Under the pieces are notes generated by a model. The model saw only the letters and a program-made list of their open reading frames with translations, did not search any database and was not told where the DNA came from. Shown here piece by piece: positions 22,310 to 34,652 of a DNA stretch of 64,000 nt. Every line of letters begins with the position of its first letter. Positions within the stretch are counted from its first letter, which is position 1. Position numbers and translations under genes: made by a program. The stretch comes from Chlorocebus sabaeus (Eukaryota; Chordata; Mammalia; Primates; Cercopithecidae): the NCBI RefSeq assembly GCF_047675955.1, contig NC_132919.1, forward strand, positions 71,005,316 through 71,069,315, read 5' to 3'.

Positions 22310-22537
22310 GAGACAAGGTCTTGCCGTGTAGCCTAGGCTGGTCTCGAACTCCTGGCCTCAAGCAATCCTCCCACCTCAGCCTCCCGAAGTTCTGGGATTA
22401 CAGGTGTGAGCCACTGCGCTTGTCCTGGAAATGTTTTTCCAATTCTCAAACAGTGTTGATATCAGTGACTACCTTTTTCAAGGCATGAGTTGCTAGTCTT
22501 ATGGCTATTTAAGGAGGTTTCAAAGATAATGATTTTG
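21885..22537 (+). repeat. local duplication, copy C, split by an Alu
   Basis: 'cataggtagcgtaaaactta' to 'gagaacggaaat', interrupted by the Alu unit 22048-22424, then 'ggaaatgtttttccaattct' to 'gtttcaaagataatgatttt'. Collinear with copy B over its whole length. Confidence 0.72.
22048..22424 (-). repeat. antisense Alu with (CTTT)n tail and internal (TTG)n
   Basis: A (CTTT)n/(CTGT)n run (22048-22159) is the expanded tail of an antisense Alu (22160-22424). Inside it, about ten TTG units (22279-22309) replace the middle A-rich linker. GGAAAT borders both sides. Confidence 0.88.
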
Positions 22538-24229
22538 GGGAATAAAAACCAGTGTTTTCTTCAAGCATTCAGAATTATTTATGGAAGTAGAAGTATTATA
22601 TTCATGTAAAGTGATATAGTCTATAGACGTAACTTAGTTGCCTTAAACTGTGTAATTGCTGGTATTCCATATTAGTGTCTTTCATCGGAACACAGCCCTC
22701 ACATCCAAGAGGAAAAGCTTATCATTCACAACTGTAATTCCTGAGTGAGCTACTCCTCTCTGATTATGCAATTAGAAAGTCAAAACAGACTTGAACTTTA
22801 CAATGTATATTCTCAGAACTCAACACATATTTTAAGAGAATTGTAACAGTAATCAATTCCTTTTCAAGACAAGATATGAAGTCAATAAAAGATTGCCTAC
22901 TTTGATATTTATTTGTTTGTTCAAAAACATTAAGCACTAAGTCTAAAGAGCTGGTGGGACGAAGGAAATGGGGCAAGCTTTAAAGAAATACAAGACATGC
23001 ACTCTTTGCCCTTAAGGACAATCTGGTTAAGGAGAAAACAATTATCAAGTATATTTAACCCCACTTAAAGGTGTGAGTAAATAAAATTTTGTTAATTCAT
23101 ATATTTTAAATACTGTACATTTAATAGCCAAGGTCAGGTGCTATCTCTTTTGTGAAGCCTATGGGAAAATATAATTAAAAAAAAAATTCGTACGGCCACA
23201 ATTTTGTTTATAAAATTTCTCTTTGTCAAAAACTCAATTGTACACTTCTGGAACGCCAATTTCTATGCATCCAGCATGCTCAGAAAGGAGTCCCCATGGA
23301 TATGCAGGTGTGCCGTGGCTGTGCAACATGGCCCCCGGAATGACACAGCAAAGTGAAGCAGCTGGAAGGTGCTCAAATACTCACAGACTGGCTGGGAAGT
23401 TGAAAGCAAGGGAAGAAGAGAGGGATGAGGAGAGAACAGCAGCTGTCGGGAGCAGAGCACAGCCTAGAGAAAGCCGGGGTGCTTTGCACTGGCAGTTGAA
23501 AACTAAGGAGGCAGTAGGGGCATGAAGTAAGGAGAAGACAGAAAGGGGGATGGGATGTGGAGAGCTTGCTGCTGGAGTAGGCACATTTATCTGGCCAGTT
23601 ACAGCAGTGCGGAGGGAGTATTTAAGCCTGAAAATAGAGTTCAATCATTCAAGCCATTGGGTAAAGGCAAATAATTAGCAAAAATAATACAAAACGATAC
23701 ATGAACTTTATTTACAAACTAAAACTATGTGGTCCCTTGGATCATCATCTGCACAGGTATCCTCCAGCTGTCCACGCAGTCTTTCTAGGGAGGCTACCAG
23801 AGTGAGTGAAAATGGAAAATCAAAGCTGGGTCCTGCGTTCAAGACATTTCAAACACCAAGGTTAAACTAAATGTTTGACTCTGAGGACTAGACTGTTACT
23901 ATTACAAGAGTTGTGCAGGGTGTGTATCCAGGACCGGGCAGAGACCAATCCCTGGTGTCAGAGAAGCTTCTCACTGAGACCCAAGCTTGCTCAGGTAGGG
24001 CGGACGTTGAAAGCCAAGCGGAGGGATTTCTGTGAACTCTTGCTTCCTCTGTCATCGGCCAGCCCTTAAGTTTTCTATTTCCTGCCTCTTCTGCTTTACT
24101 AATTCTGTTTTCCAGAAAACACTCCACACCATCCCCTATAAGGGTTCAAAGTCTACCATATAATGTCTTCCCAAATGTGCTACAATGTACCCTCAAAAAA
24201 AATTTTTTTACCTAGTCTGCATATTTCAT
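22538..24229. other. intergenic, no gene recognised
   Basis: Short segment near 23120-23170 ('gccaaggtcaggtgctatctctttt') looks like a decayed L2 end. 23220-24100 is moderately GC-rich with open frames under 105 codons that match nothing I know. Confidence 0.35.
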
Positions 24230-24680
24230 ATAAATATAAGTATATAATATGTGACCTTTGGGGTCTGGGTTGCATTTAGTGTAATGTTCTCAAGGTTTAT
24301 CCACCTTTTAGGATGCATCAGTACTTTACTCCCTATTACGGCTTAATAATATTGCATCGTGTGTGTCTAGCACAAATTTGCTTGTCCATTTATCCATTGA
24401 TGGAAACCTGGGTTGCTTCCACCTTTTGGCTGCGATGAATAGTGCTGCTATCCACAGAGAGAGCAAACTGGTGGTTTGAAGGGGCTGGGGGAATGGGAAA
24501 TAGGAAATGACTCCTTCATGGGTTGGGTTTTCTTTGGGGGTGATGAAAATAGCTTGGAGCTAGACAGAGGTGTTAGTTACACAACATGGTAAGTGAACTA
24601 AATGCCAATGAACTGTACATTTTTTAACAGTTAATTATATGTTGTGTGAATTTCACTTTGATTTTTTAAAAAATTAATTT
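24230..24680 (-). mobile_element. old L1 (L1M-like) remnants
   Basis: 'gtgacctttggggtctggg', 'tttatccattgatggaaacc' and 'tgcgatgaatagtgctgct' are reverse L1M sequence. The following 24454-24680 ('ggtgatgaaaatagcttgga', 'actgtacattttttaacag') resembles an old L1 3' end, but its orientation is uncertain. Confidence 0.6.
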
Positions 24681-24866
24681 CCAGGCAGACCCCCTGCCAC
24701 CTGTCTAAAACAGGGTCCCGCGTGTGGGTTAAACTACAAATGAGAAATGTTACATATCTTACAATAAATTGCCTATAACATACGTATGCAGCATCCTTCA
24801 TAGCCAAGGTCAGACCCCACCTCCTCCATGAAATCTGCTATGGAAATTACAATTAAAAACAAAATC

Positions 24867-25079
24867 TCCAGCCTGGCCAACATGCTGAAACCCCATCTCT
24901 ACTAAAAATACAAAAATTAGGCTTGGTGGTGGGCGCCTGTAGTCCCAGCTACTCGGGAGGCTGAGGCAGGAGAATGGCGTGAACCTGGGAGGCAGAGCTT
25001 GCAGTGACCCGAGACCGCACCACTGCACTTCAACCTGGGCGACAGAGCAAGACTCCCCCTCAACAACAACAAAAAAAAA
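24867..25079 (+). repeat. partial Alu, sense
   Basis: Begins mid-element at 'ccagcctggccaacatgctg', runs to 'gacagagcaagactccccc' and ends in a CAA-rich tail. Confidence 0.88.
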
Positions 25080-25245
25080 TTAGCCGGGTGTGGTGGTGGG
25101 CCCCTGTAGTCCCAGCTACCCAGGAGGCTGAGGCAAGAGAATCGCTTGAACCCAGGAGGCGGAGGTTGCAGTGAGCCAAGATCGCACCACTGCACTCCAG
25201 CCTGGGTGACAGAGCAAGACTCCATCTCAAAAAAAAATAATTAAT
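25080..25245 (+). repeat. partial Alu (right arm), sense
   Basis: 'tagccgggtgtggtggtggg' to 'gagcaagactccatctc' plus an A-rich/TAA tail. It directly follows the previous fragment in the same orientation. Confidence 0.88.
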
Positions 25246-25255
25246 AATAATAAAT

Positions 25256-25960
25256 CTCCTAACCTAGAAATCCTCTCCACCAAGGTAAAGGAGAAAGAAA
25301 ATCGTTTTACTATTGAATAAGCATTAAACCAGAATGCGATGCCCGTCACAAGCAATCCACTAAGAGACTGCAAAGACAGAAAGATCGTTCTTCCTTTATA
25401 TATCCAAGCAGATATAGCCCATTACATGGATGTTCTCAGGATGAACAACAGCTGCTCTTCAGGTAAGAGGACTTCACAGCACCATGTGTCACACATGGTT
25501 TATCCTAACTTGACCCATAATTTGGGTGACCATCTGTATTAGTTAATAGGCTTTATATACAGGGAAAATAAACTCCTCACACCTTTATAAAAGGAGGAAG
25601 CTTTGGAGCAAGGGGCCTGCTGAAATTAGGCTCCTACCCTCCCACAGAACCTGGGACACAGGGATGTTTCTTTCCTTGGATGGTTACGCTCAGAAAGGTT
25701 GATTTCCAGTCTTGAAAAAGGCATTCCTTGGTTGTAAAGTTGGCAAAAGATTTATTTTACTTTTTAAAAGATGTACTCACATTTCAAAGTGACGGCGAAA
25801 GAATTTACAAGTTTTCTAAAGTAAATGCTCGAAGAAAGCGGAGTAGAGGGGTGTCTCTTCCCTTATTTTTAACAGGAAGAATTCGGTCTCTTATTTTTAA
25901 TTTATGTTTGCCTTTATTTCCCTTCTCTGATCCCTCAGGAAAAAAAAAAAAAAAAAAGGC
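25256..25960 (-). repeat. LTR-like element, antisense copy
   Basis: Read on the minus strand this matches the + strand copy split over 29150-32060. Shared blocks include 'tctgtgggagggtaggagcc', 'tttaatgcttattcaata' and 'ggtggagaggatttcta'. Family not recognised. Confidence 0.6.
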
Positions 25961-26130
25961 AATTACTTCCTCTTCAGTGACGCCTTACTTGTGGCACTTC
26001 CCACTTCTACCCTGAACTGGAGCAGGGCTGCAGGGCCAGGGTCAGGTTCCTTCTGCATCCTTCATGATGCGAGGGACCGTGAGCCGGAGCCAACGTTGAC
26101 AGAAGGCCCTCCCTTGAGCTCACTGATGCA

Positions 26131-26310
26131 ATGGAAATGTTCTGTATCTTGACTGCCCTGTGAATACCCTAGTTGTGATATGGTCCTCTAGTTTTACAAG
26201 CTGTTGCCATCGGGGAAATTCAGTAAAGGGTACGTAGGATTGCTCTGTACTGTTTCTTACAACTGAATCTACAGTTACCTCAAAATTAAAAGTTTAGCTA
26301 AAAATGAAAA
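26131..26310 (+). mobile_element. old L1 3' end (L1M-like), sense
   Basis: 'gtgatatggtcctctagttt', 'ggggaaattcagtaaagggt', 'gctctgtactgtttct' and 'cctcaaaattaaaagttt' follow the L1M 3'-end pattern. Confidence 0.65.
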
Positions 26311-26604
26311 AGGCTTTTGAATGACTAAAAGCATGTGTATTCTAAACCACTGAATAACGGTTATGGAACATTATAAGGTCCAGAATACTGTACAGTCTGG
26401 GCTGAGGAGAAGAAAGCTCACCGCTACATTCCGGGGAAGATCTGGGCAATGTGAAGGGCTGAGGGTCCGGGGAATACTGTCAGGGTGCTAAAAATTGATA
26501 CGCAGGGCAGAAAGCCTGTGAGAATGACCTAAGGAGAAATTTTTTTAAACAAAATAAAAATTTTCAAAAAGAGAAAAAGAAGACAACAGGGGGAAAATTC
26601 AAGA

Positions 26605-26913
26605 GGCCAGGCGCAGTGGCTCACGCCTGTAATCCCAGCACTTTGGGAGACCAAGGTGGCAGATCACCTGAGGTCAGGAGTTTGAGACCAACCTGGCCAA
26701 TATGGCAAAACCCCATCTCTACTAAAAATACAAAAATTACCTGGGCATGGTGGCGGGCACCTGTAGTCCTAACTACTCGGGAGGCTGAGGCAGGAGAATC
26801 ACTTGAACCCAGGAGGCAAGGGTTGCAGTGAGCCGAGAGCACACCACTACACTCCAGCCTGGGCAACAGAGCAAGACTCCATCTACAAAAGAAAAAGAAA
26901 AGAAAAAAGAAAA
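26605..26913 (+). repeat. Alu (AluS-like), sense
   Basis: 'ggccaggcgcagtggctcac' to 'cagagcaagactccatc' with a GAAAA-type tail. Confidence 0.93.
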
Positions 26914-29149
26914 GCAAGAAAGGATAAATGCAAGTGCAAGGAAATAAATTGTCTAGAATAAACTAAGATGCAGAAAAATAACTAAGACTAGAGTATCAGG
27001 ATACAGAATAGAAGACAGCAGGGCCTATGTCATAAGTTATAGAAAGCAGGTTTAGAAAAATCAGTATTTCAAAGACAGGAAGAGCTAAGGGAACACCTGT
27101 CAAATTAGTGAACACAATGTACTTAGAACCCAACAAAGACCTCTCTTTTAGATATTTGAAAGGAGATGTAAATATTGTAGCTCAAGTGAGTAGAGGCGTG
27201 CACAGTTTCAACCTACAAACTATGACTTCAAAGGTTGGGACTTAATTAACGCACCTCCAGATAAAAAAGCAATGGAGAAAATTCTAAATAGTTTTGGAAG
27301 GTGCCTATAGTCTGCTAAGCTAGAAAAAAAAAAAAACATGAATTGTATTTGTAATACACCAAAATTGTATAAACTGGGTGTCCTAAAATGAGCTCAGCCT
27401 CTATCTAGTAAAGCTCATTTTGACCATCTGTGTGTGCTGGGCCACAATAAACAAGGTAGGAAGAAGCACCTGGAAGAATCTGGAAGATGCCGGAGAAAAT
27501 AGGACCCAATGGCAAAGTCCTTGATTGACAGAACTGCCCTGCTTTTTGCCCTTGAGTTATAGCAGCAAAGAGTAAAGTGAGTATCTGCCAGGACCAAGAT
27601 TGCACGTATAATGTACCCTGCTTAATCGGTTCATACGAAACGCATGTTCAGGGTGTATAAAAATGCATGTAAGCATTTCTCACATACTCTGAAAACAGGC
27701 TAAAAAATGCTGACAAACATATTCCCACACAAAACTCTTTATCATCTAATTATAGTCTTATATATAAAGCACAAGATTAAACGATATCATGTAGAGGCCT
27801 GCTCCTATGAGTAGAAAATCAATAAAATAACAAAAAGGATATAAGCCAGTAAAGCCCTGTCATTTATAGCAATTTTTTAAGTTTAAAAAAAGCCTTTATT
27901 TGCTGACTACTTATGTCTTTATAATCCTATGAAAATGCATGCTGATTAAAAAGAGAGAGTCACAAAATCCTAAGCTGCCAAAGAAATTATGCTTCATAAA
28001 TAAAATAATACCCAAGCTCTATGGGATTATAAAAGACCAACTGGAGTGATCTGTCTAGCTGAAGAAAACAGATTCATAGTTACAACTTCCTGGAGGGAAA
28101 AAACACTTAATATAAACTTGCGTTGCCATCATTTTATCTGGTATACTTTTTAGAATAAAAACAGATCACAACATTTATGTGTAGGACAGGAAAAACATTA
28201 AATGGATTAAGTTTGACATCCTTGTGTACAAGATTGATTTAAAGGGTGAAATGTATGTGCCCAAATGCATTACATAAAAATAATCCATTATTTTCTTTTT
28301 TAATATTTTTTCCTCTTCAAAGCAAAATTCAAATTCTTGAGTGTACCACATTTGTTAACGACAAACAGGTTAGAAAAGACGTTATTTCTCCCAAAGTTTA
28401 ATCCCAAACTCCCAGCAGATCACTCTGTAAAAATTCACCAAGATGAATGATGGGTGCCTGTCTGATTTGCTTGTGTTTATAAACATTACAAATTCGGGGA
28501 ATATAGTGTTTTTGAGCCACTTACCATCCTTCTGGTAATTCATTTCCTTCACCTCCTTCAAGCAAATAAATTAATCTGTGCTCATTGTCTCAGGGGAGGA
28601 TGAAACAAAAGCAATGTGGTCCTCCAGTCCAGTCTTAGAATGAAGAGGACTCAGGGCCCATACAAAATGTCCAAAAGAACTGTTATTCATTTGACACTCA
28701 TGTATTGCCTGCCTTCTCTGTGCTAGGCGCAGAGCTAGAAAGTGGTGATCCAGCAGTGAACAAGACAGGTCTTGGAGCTGAGGTTCTAGTAGTAAAAGCA
28801 GGATTTTCCATCCCACCCTCAAGAATAGAACTTACCTTGGACTGAAAGGAGAGGAAAGAAAAAAAGGATTGCTGAGGAAGTGCAAAGCAGGGTCCCTGAG
28901 AGGGGAGCCCCAGGTCCTACTTCTGAGTCAGAGCCCCTAGAAAGCAGCAAAACGAGAGGTAAGTTGGGGGAACTATTTAGAAGAACTGTGCCCTACTTCC
29001 TGGATTGTAACCTCAGGAAAGGGACAAGACCCAAATAGGTTATGGCTGCACAGTGTGTCCGGGCAGATGGAGCCACAATCTACCTGATATTTCCATGCCA
29101 CCGGCACACAGAAGCATCAGAGTGACCCTTAAGCCCTCAAGCATGGAAA
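26914..29149. other. intergenic, no gene recognised
   Basis: Around 28683-28800 ('tattgcctgccttctctgtg', 'gatccagcagtgaacaagac') is an L2-like or related old repeat end. Around 27400-27640 is a segment I could not classify. Nothing gene-like. Confidence 0.35.
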
Positions 29150-29776
29150 GAAATATGGGAGAGAGCAGCTGGACGCTGCTGGGACAAAGCAAATTGAAAA
29201 TAAGAGGCTTGATTCTCCCTGTTGGAAACAAGGGAAGAGATTTTTCTCTCTTCCTAAATTTTCTTTGAGCATTTACTTCATCTTTTATAAAAAAAAAAAT
29301 GTTACTGTGTATATTTAAGGTTTACAACATAATGTTATGGGATACATAGTAAAATGGTTACTCTGGTGAAGCAAATTAACATATCTATCATCTCACAGTT
29401 ACCTTATTGTGTGTGATGACAGCAGTTAAAGTCTACTTACACAACAAAAACCCCGGTTAGCATACAATTTTATTAGCTGTAGTCCTGGTTAGCAGGTTAG
29501 ATCTCTAGACTTGTTCATCCTACACATCTCGTCCTTTGTATACATTGACTTCCATCTCCCCATTTCCTTACCCATCCCCACCCCCACTCCTGGTAACCAC
29601 TGTTTTATTCTCTACATATTTGACTTTTTTTCTTGGATTCCACATATAAATGAGAGCATGTAATATTTTTCTTTCTGTGTCTGTCTTACTTCACTTAGCA
29701 GAATGTCCTCCAGGTCCATTTATGTTGTGACAAATGGCAAGATCTCCTTTTTTAGGGTGGAATAACAGTCTATTGT

Positions 29777-29779
<3 letters not shown>

Positions 29780-29810
<31 letters not shown>

Positions 29811-29811
29811 C
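29780..29811 (+). repeat. (AC)n microsatellite
   Basis: About 14 CA units inside the old L1. Confidence 0.9.
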
Positions 29812-29973
29812 AGTTTATCCATTCATTCATTGACACTTAGGTAGTTTCCATATCTTGGATATTGCGAATAATGCTACAATGAACATAAAAATGCAGATAT
29901 CTTTACAAGGTGGTGATTGCATCTCCTTTGGGTGGATACCCAGAAGGGGAATTGTTGGGTCATAGGGAAGTTC

Positions 29974-29974
<1 letters not shown>

Positions 29975-30008
<34 letters not shown>

Positions 30009-30301
30009 CTTTTTTTGAGATGGAGTCTCACACTCTGTTGCCCAGGCTAGAGTACAGTGGCGCGATCTCGGCTTACTGCAACCCCAGACTCCCGAGTTCA
30101 AATTATTCTCCTGCTTCAGCCTCCCAAGTAGCTGGGACTACAGGTGCCCACCACCACACCCAGCTAATTTTTGTATTTTTAGCAGATACGGGGTTTCGCC
30201 ATGTTGGCCAGGCTGGTCTCGAACTCCTGATCTCAAGTGATCCACCTGCCTCGGCCTCCCAAAGTACTAGGATTATAGTCATGAGCCACCACACCCGGCC
30301 T
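29975..30301 (-). repeat. Alu, antisense, inserted in L1, exact target duplication
   Basis: T-rich start, 'gagatggagtctcac' to 'gccaccacacccggcc', flanked by GGAAGTTCT (29966-29974 and 30302-30310). Confidence 0.95.
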
Positions 30302-31619
30302 GGAAGTTCTGTTTTTGACTACTTCTTTAGAAACCTCCATGTACTTTTTCCTAAAGGCTGCACCAATCTTCATTCCCACCAACAGTGTACTGTTTCTTTT
30401 CTCCACACCCTTGCCAACATTTGTCACTCTCATATTTGTCACTCTCACCCATCCAAACAGTTGTAAGGTGATATCTCAATAGCAGTTTTGATTTGCATTT
30501 CCCTGATGGTTAGTGATGTTAAACACCTCTTCATGGATCTGTTGCCCATTTTTACGTCGTCTTTGGAGAAATATCTGTTTAGATCCTTTGCTCATTTTTT
30601 AACTGGGTTATTTGTTTTTCTGCTATTGAGTTGTAAGAGTTTTTTATAAATTTTGGATATTAACCCCTTACTAGATATGTAGTTTGCAAATATCTATTCC
30701 CAGTCTGTACATTGCCTTTTCATTGTGTTAATTGCTTCCTCTGCTGTACAGAAACTTTTTAGTTGGATGTAGTCCCACTTATTTATTTTTGCTTTTGTAG
30801 CCTAGGCTTTTGGTGTAATATCCAAACCATCATTACCAAGGCCAATGTCAAAGAGCTTTACCCTCTCTTATCCTCTAGGAGTTTAACGGCTTCAGGTCTT
30901 ACATTTAGATCTTTTACCCATTTTGAGTTGATTTTCTAATATGTGTAAGATAAGGGTCCAATTTCATTTTCTTGCATGTGGAAATCCAGTTTTCCCAGCA
31001 CCATTTATTGAAAAGACTATTTTTTCCCCATTCTGTCCTCTTGGGGCCCTTGCCAAAATTTAGTTAATTAAATTAGGTTTAGATTTATTTCTGGGCTCTC
31101 TACTCTGTTTAACTGGTCTATAGTTCTGTTTTTATGCCAGTACCATACTGTTTTGATTACTTTAGCTTCCAAATATAATTTAAAATCAGGGAGCATTTAT
31201 TTGTAATTATAACTTTTGAAAACTTGTATGTACTTTTTCCTCTCTTTGAAATTTATGTAAATCCTTTTGAAGCCTAGATAGGCCTTTCATTAGCTTTATG
31301 ATCCAGGGATGTCTTCTCAAGTACTTGGGAACCATCTCTTTGAAATGTAAACATCAAAAGAGATGACACCCCTATATCCCAGTTTCTGTGGGAAGGTAGG
31401 AGCCTACCTTCTGTGGGTACCTTACTCAAAGTTGCAAAACTACTTCCTGTCATAGAGATATAAAAAGTTTTGTTTTTCCTCTGGAAAAAGCCAAGTAGCT
31501 GACACAGATGATCACTCCAAAATTACCAGGTAACGTTAGGATGAACTATGTGTAACTATGGTATTGTCAAGTCCTCTTACTCTAACTTAACTATTGTTTG
31601 TCTTGAAAACACGTATGTA

Positions 31620-31889
31620 GGTTGGGCACGGTGGCTCATGCCTGTAATCCAGCACTTCGGGAGGCTGAGGTGGGTGGATTGCCTGAGGTCAGGACAGCCT
31701 GGCCAACATGGTGAAATCCCACCTCTACTAAAATACAAAAAACTAGCCGGGCACTGTGGCGTGTGCCTGTAATCCCAGCTACTTGGGCAGCTGAGGCAGG
31801 AGACTTGGTTGAGCCTGGGAGCCGGAGGTTGCAGTGAGCTGAGATCGTGCCATTGCACTCCAGCCTGGGTGACCAAAAAAAAAAAAAAA
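31620..31889 (+). repeat. Alu, sense, with target duplication
   Basis: 'ggttgggcacggtggctcat' to a poly-A tail, flanked by GTATGTA (31613-31619 and 31890-31896). Confidence 0.92.
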
Positions 31890-32507
31890 GTATGTAATAG
31901 GTTGTGTCTGCTGCTTGGCTGTATAAAAGGTGAGATCTCTTTCCATCTTGCAATTTCCTAGATTACCTGTGATGCACATCACATTCTACTTTAATGCTTA
32001 TTCAATAATAGAAGTATTTCCTTTCCCTACTATCTTTGTGGAGAGGATTTCTGGGTTGAGGGAAGATTTTTGTTTTTAATTATATGTCTCCAACCAACGA
32101 TAATGGGACAGATGGGAAGAATAATGACTATCTTAGTGAACACAGCTTGGAAAGATGACACCAAGGACAATATGCACCCCCTTGCCAGGTCACAACTATA
32201 TAAGCACCCCTAAAACTTAGATGCAATGCTTTGGAGAAAAGGTGAGAGACTGAGATGATGAGATTTAATACACATCCTCCATAGAATAGGAGCTCAAAAT
32301 AAAGATTAACATGGAAAAAGAAAAATAAAGCAATAAAGTCTGCCTGAGCCTATGCGCCCAGAGTTGTGCTAGCTGCAGCATGAACTACTTGCCAATATTT
32401 AACTGCAGGAATCTTAACTTCAGATGCTTGTACCAACAACCCATTTCTTCTGGCTGAAGAATGAGAGATAAATGAGTGGAAGAAAACTTACATGTATCAG
32501 ACTGGCT

Positions 32508-32680
32508 CTCAAACTTTGCTACATATTAGACACTTGGGAAGTTTTCAAAAATTCTGATGCCCGGGCCCCCTCCTGAGTTAATTAAATCAGAATCTCTAGG
32601 AGGAGGACACAGTCATCACCATTTTTTAAAGTTCCAGAAGTGATTTCAGTGTGCAGACACACAGACACATGAATGTCCCT
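32508..32680 (+). repeat. MER5-like DNA transposon (hAT-Charlie)
   Basis: 'ctctcaaactttgctacata', 'tgagttaattaaatcagaat' and 'ctctaggaggagga' follow the MER5A pattern as I know it. Ends approximate. Confidence 0.65.
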
Positions 32681-33087
32681 AGAGCCAGGGTTCCCAAACA
32701 CAATATTTTGGCATTTGTAAGATGTGTTATAACAAACTTTCTCTTTTTAATAAAGTCAACATTTTTAAATTATTTACTTTTCTAATAACTATAATGGATA
32801 TATGACAATCTCCATCACAATCTCAGTCCATGCACCGAGAATTGCAGGGACCCCACAATTTTATATATGCCATAGCCTTTAATGAGGTATTACTACTGTT
32901 TCATTTAAATAAAGGGTAGTATTTTTGAAGAGTAAAGTGATGATATTTTTTTCCTTGAAAAATAAAATTTGAGATCTAGAAATAGTTGACTGCATTACTC
33001 ACATGCTTGTAAAATACCTTTCTAAATCCTACCCCCTCTGTCTGTCTCAATAAACAAATAATTATTTATTATTATGTCTCGAATTAT

Positions 33088-33383
33088 GGAGACAGGGTCC
33101 CATTCTGTTGCCCAGGCTGGAGTGCAGTGGTGTGATCTGGCTTACTGCAGCCTCGATCTTCCCAGGCTCAAGCGATCCTCCCACCTCAGCCTCCCAAGTA
33201 GGTGGGACTAAGGCTTGCACCACAACTCCTGGCTAATTTTTTAATTTTTTTTTTTTTTTTTTTTTTGTAGAATCTGGGTCTCGCTATGTTGCCCAGGCTG
33301 GTCTGGAACTCCTGGGCTCAAGCCATCCTCCCGCCTCAGCCTCCCAAAGTGCTGGGATTACAGGGATGAGCCCACGTGCCCAG
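33088..33383 (-). repeat. Alu (J-like), antisense
   Basis: 'ggagacagggtcccattctg' to 'gagcccacgtgcccagct', with a T-run of about 23 in the middle linker. Confidence 0.9.
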
Positions 33384-34439
33384 CTATTGAGCACTTTAAA
33401 TGTGGCTGTTCCAAGCTGAGATGTGATGTAAGCATAAAATACACTTGGATTTCAAAGACAGTATCAAGAATAATGTGAAAGATCTCATTAACATTTTATA
33501 CGGGTTGCTGCATTTTGGATACATCAGGTTAAATAAAATATAATAATAAAATTAATTTCACTTCTTTTTGTTTCAATCTTTTGATATGGCTATTAGAAAG
33601 TTTAGAAGCACATCTGTGGTTTGCATTTGTGGTTTGTGTTATATTTCCAATGGACAGTGCTGCTTTATTTAGGGTAGATAAGAAATGCTGGGAGACCTAT
33701 TTAAGATGCAGATTGCCAGGACTGACCCTCCAGGGAATCTAGTTCAGCAATCTGTGTTTCAGGCAGATATGAGCAGGAGCTACCTAAAGTAGCAGGGAGC
33801 ATTTAATTCATTGCTGTCTGAATTTAATTTAGGAATTTAATTCATTGCTTTCTTCTCTCTCCTCCACTCCCAAGCCTAATTCTCTTCATATTTCTCAGTC
33901 CCAATTACCAAGAAAGAGAATCAGTTTGGCCTAGATAATCATCAACGACCCTCTTTAGTCAGAGCTTTCTGTCTTAGCCTACCCCATAGGTCTCTGACCA
34001 ATCTATAGATAATCAAGTTGTGACTGGCGGGGAAGGGGCAGGAGGTAGGGAGGGGTGGGTCAGGAGTGACCTGGAACCTCTCCTCTCACCGGGGGCTGTG
34101 GGTAGGACAGCTTTGTTTGGAGAGGACTGTGAGAATGCCCAGCATAAACTGGCCTGGCCACATGTGAGTTAATTCAGAAATTAAAAGAGTAGGACATGCA
34201 TGCAAAGGCCCTACGAGACCTCGAACCAAGGTCTGATTATCCCCGAACTGTGCTCCAGATACAATTCAGCCAAAGCCACTCCACAAATAACAATAATGAT
34301 AGATTCACTCTCACAACATATTTCCATCACATCTAGCAACAAGTGGCAAAGTTAAACCAGGAATTTAGGAGGGGAGAGAGAGAACGCAGAGGCAGATATG
34401 CAGGGGTAATATATGGAACACAGGCAAGTCATCAAAGAG

Positions 34440-34545
34440 CCAGTCCCAGTGATGTCATACATCGCTGAGCAACCTTGGGCAAGATGCCTCAACCTCTCTG
34501 GCCTCAGTCTTTTCATCTTTACAGGTTAGAAAATGTCAGGGATTG
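34440..34545 (+). repeat. MIR, sense
   Basis: 'gcaaccttgggcaagatgcc' and 'tctggcctcagtcttttcat' match the MIR core. Confidence 0.7.
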
Positions 34546-34652
34546 CAAGGATTGGACGGAATGATACGCCAAATACACCCTCCGAAGGGCTCAAGTGATT
34601 GCAAAGATTGGATGGAATGTTACATTGACTACACCCTCCAAAGGGCTCAAGG
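34541..34652 (+). repeat. tandem duplication, 2 x 56 bases
   Basis: Units 34541-34596 and 34597-34652 share 'gattgcaa.gattgga.gga' and 'acaccctcc.aagggctcaa' with several substitutions. Confidence 0.85.

Larger units (their letters stand above)
29285..31198 (-). mobile_element. old L1 (L1M-like), antisense, interrupted by an Alu
   Basis: Reverse L1 3' half: 'ccacatataaatgagagcat', 'cacttagcagaatgtcctcc', 'attcccaccaacagtgtact', 'gatttgcatttccctgatgg' and 'agcaccatttattgaaaaga'. More diverged than the L1 at 17.7 kb. Contains an (AC)n run and the Alu at 29975. Confidence 0.88.
29150..32060 (+). repeat. LTR-like element, sense copy, split by L1 and Alu
   Basis: Homologous to the inverse copy at 25256-25960. 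Parts: about 29150-29284, 31199-31619 and 31890-32060. The last part carries TATAAAAG (31921-31928) 60 bases before 'tttaatgcttattcaataat', which could be the LTR promoter and polyadenylation region. Insertions are the L1 at 29285-31198 and the Alu at 31620-31889. Confidence 0.55.
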
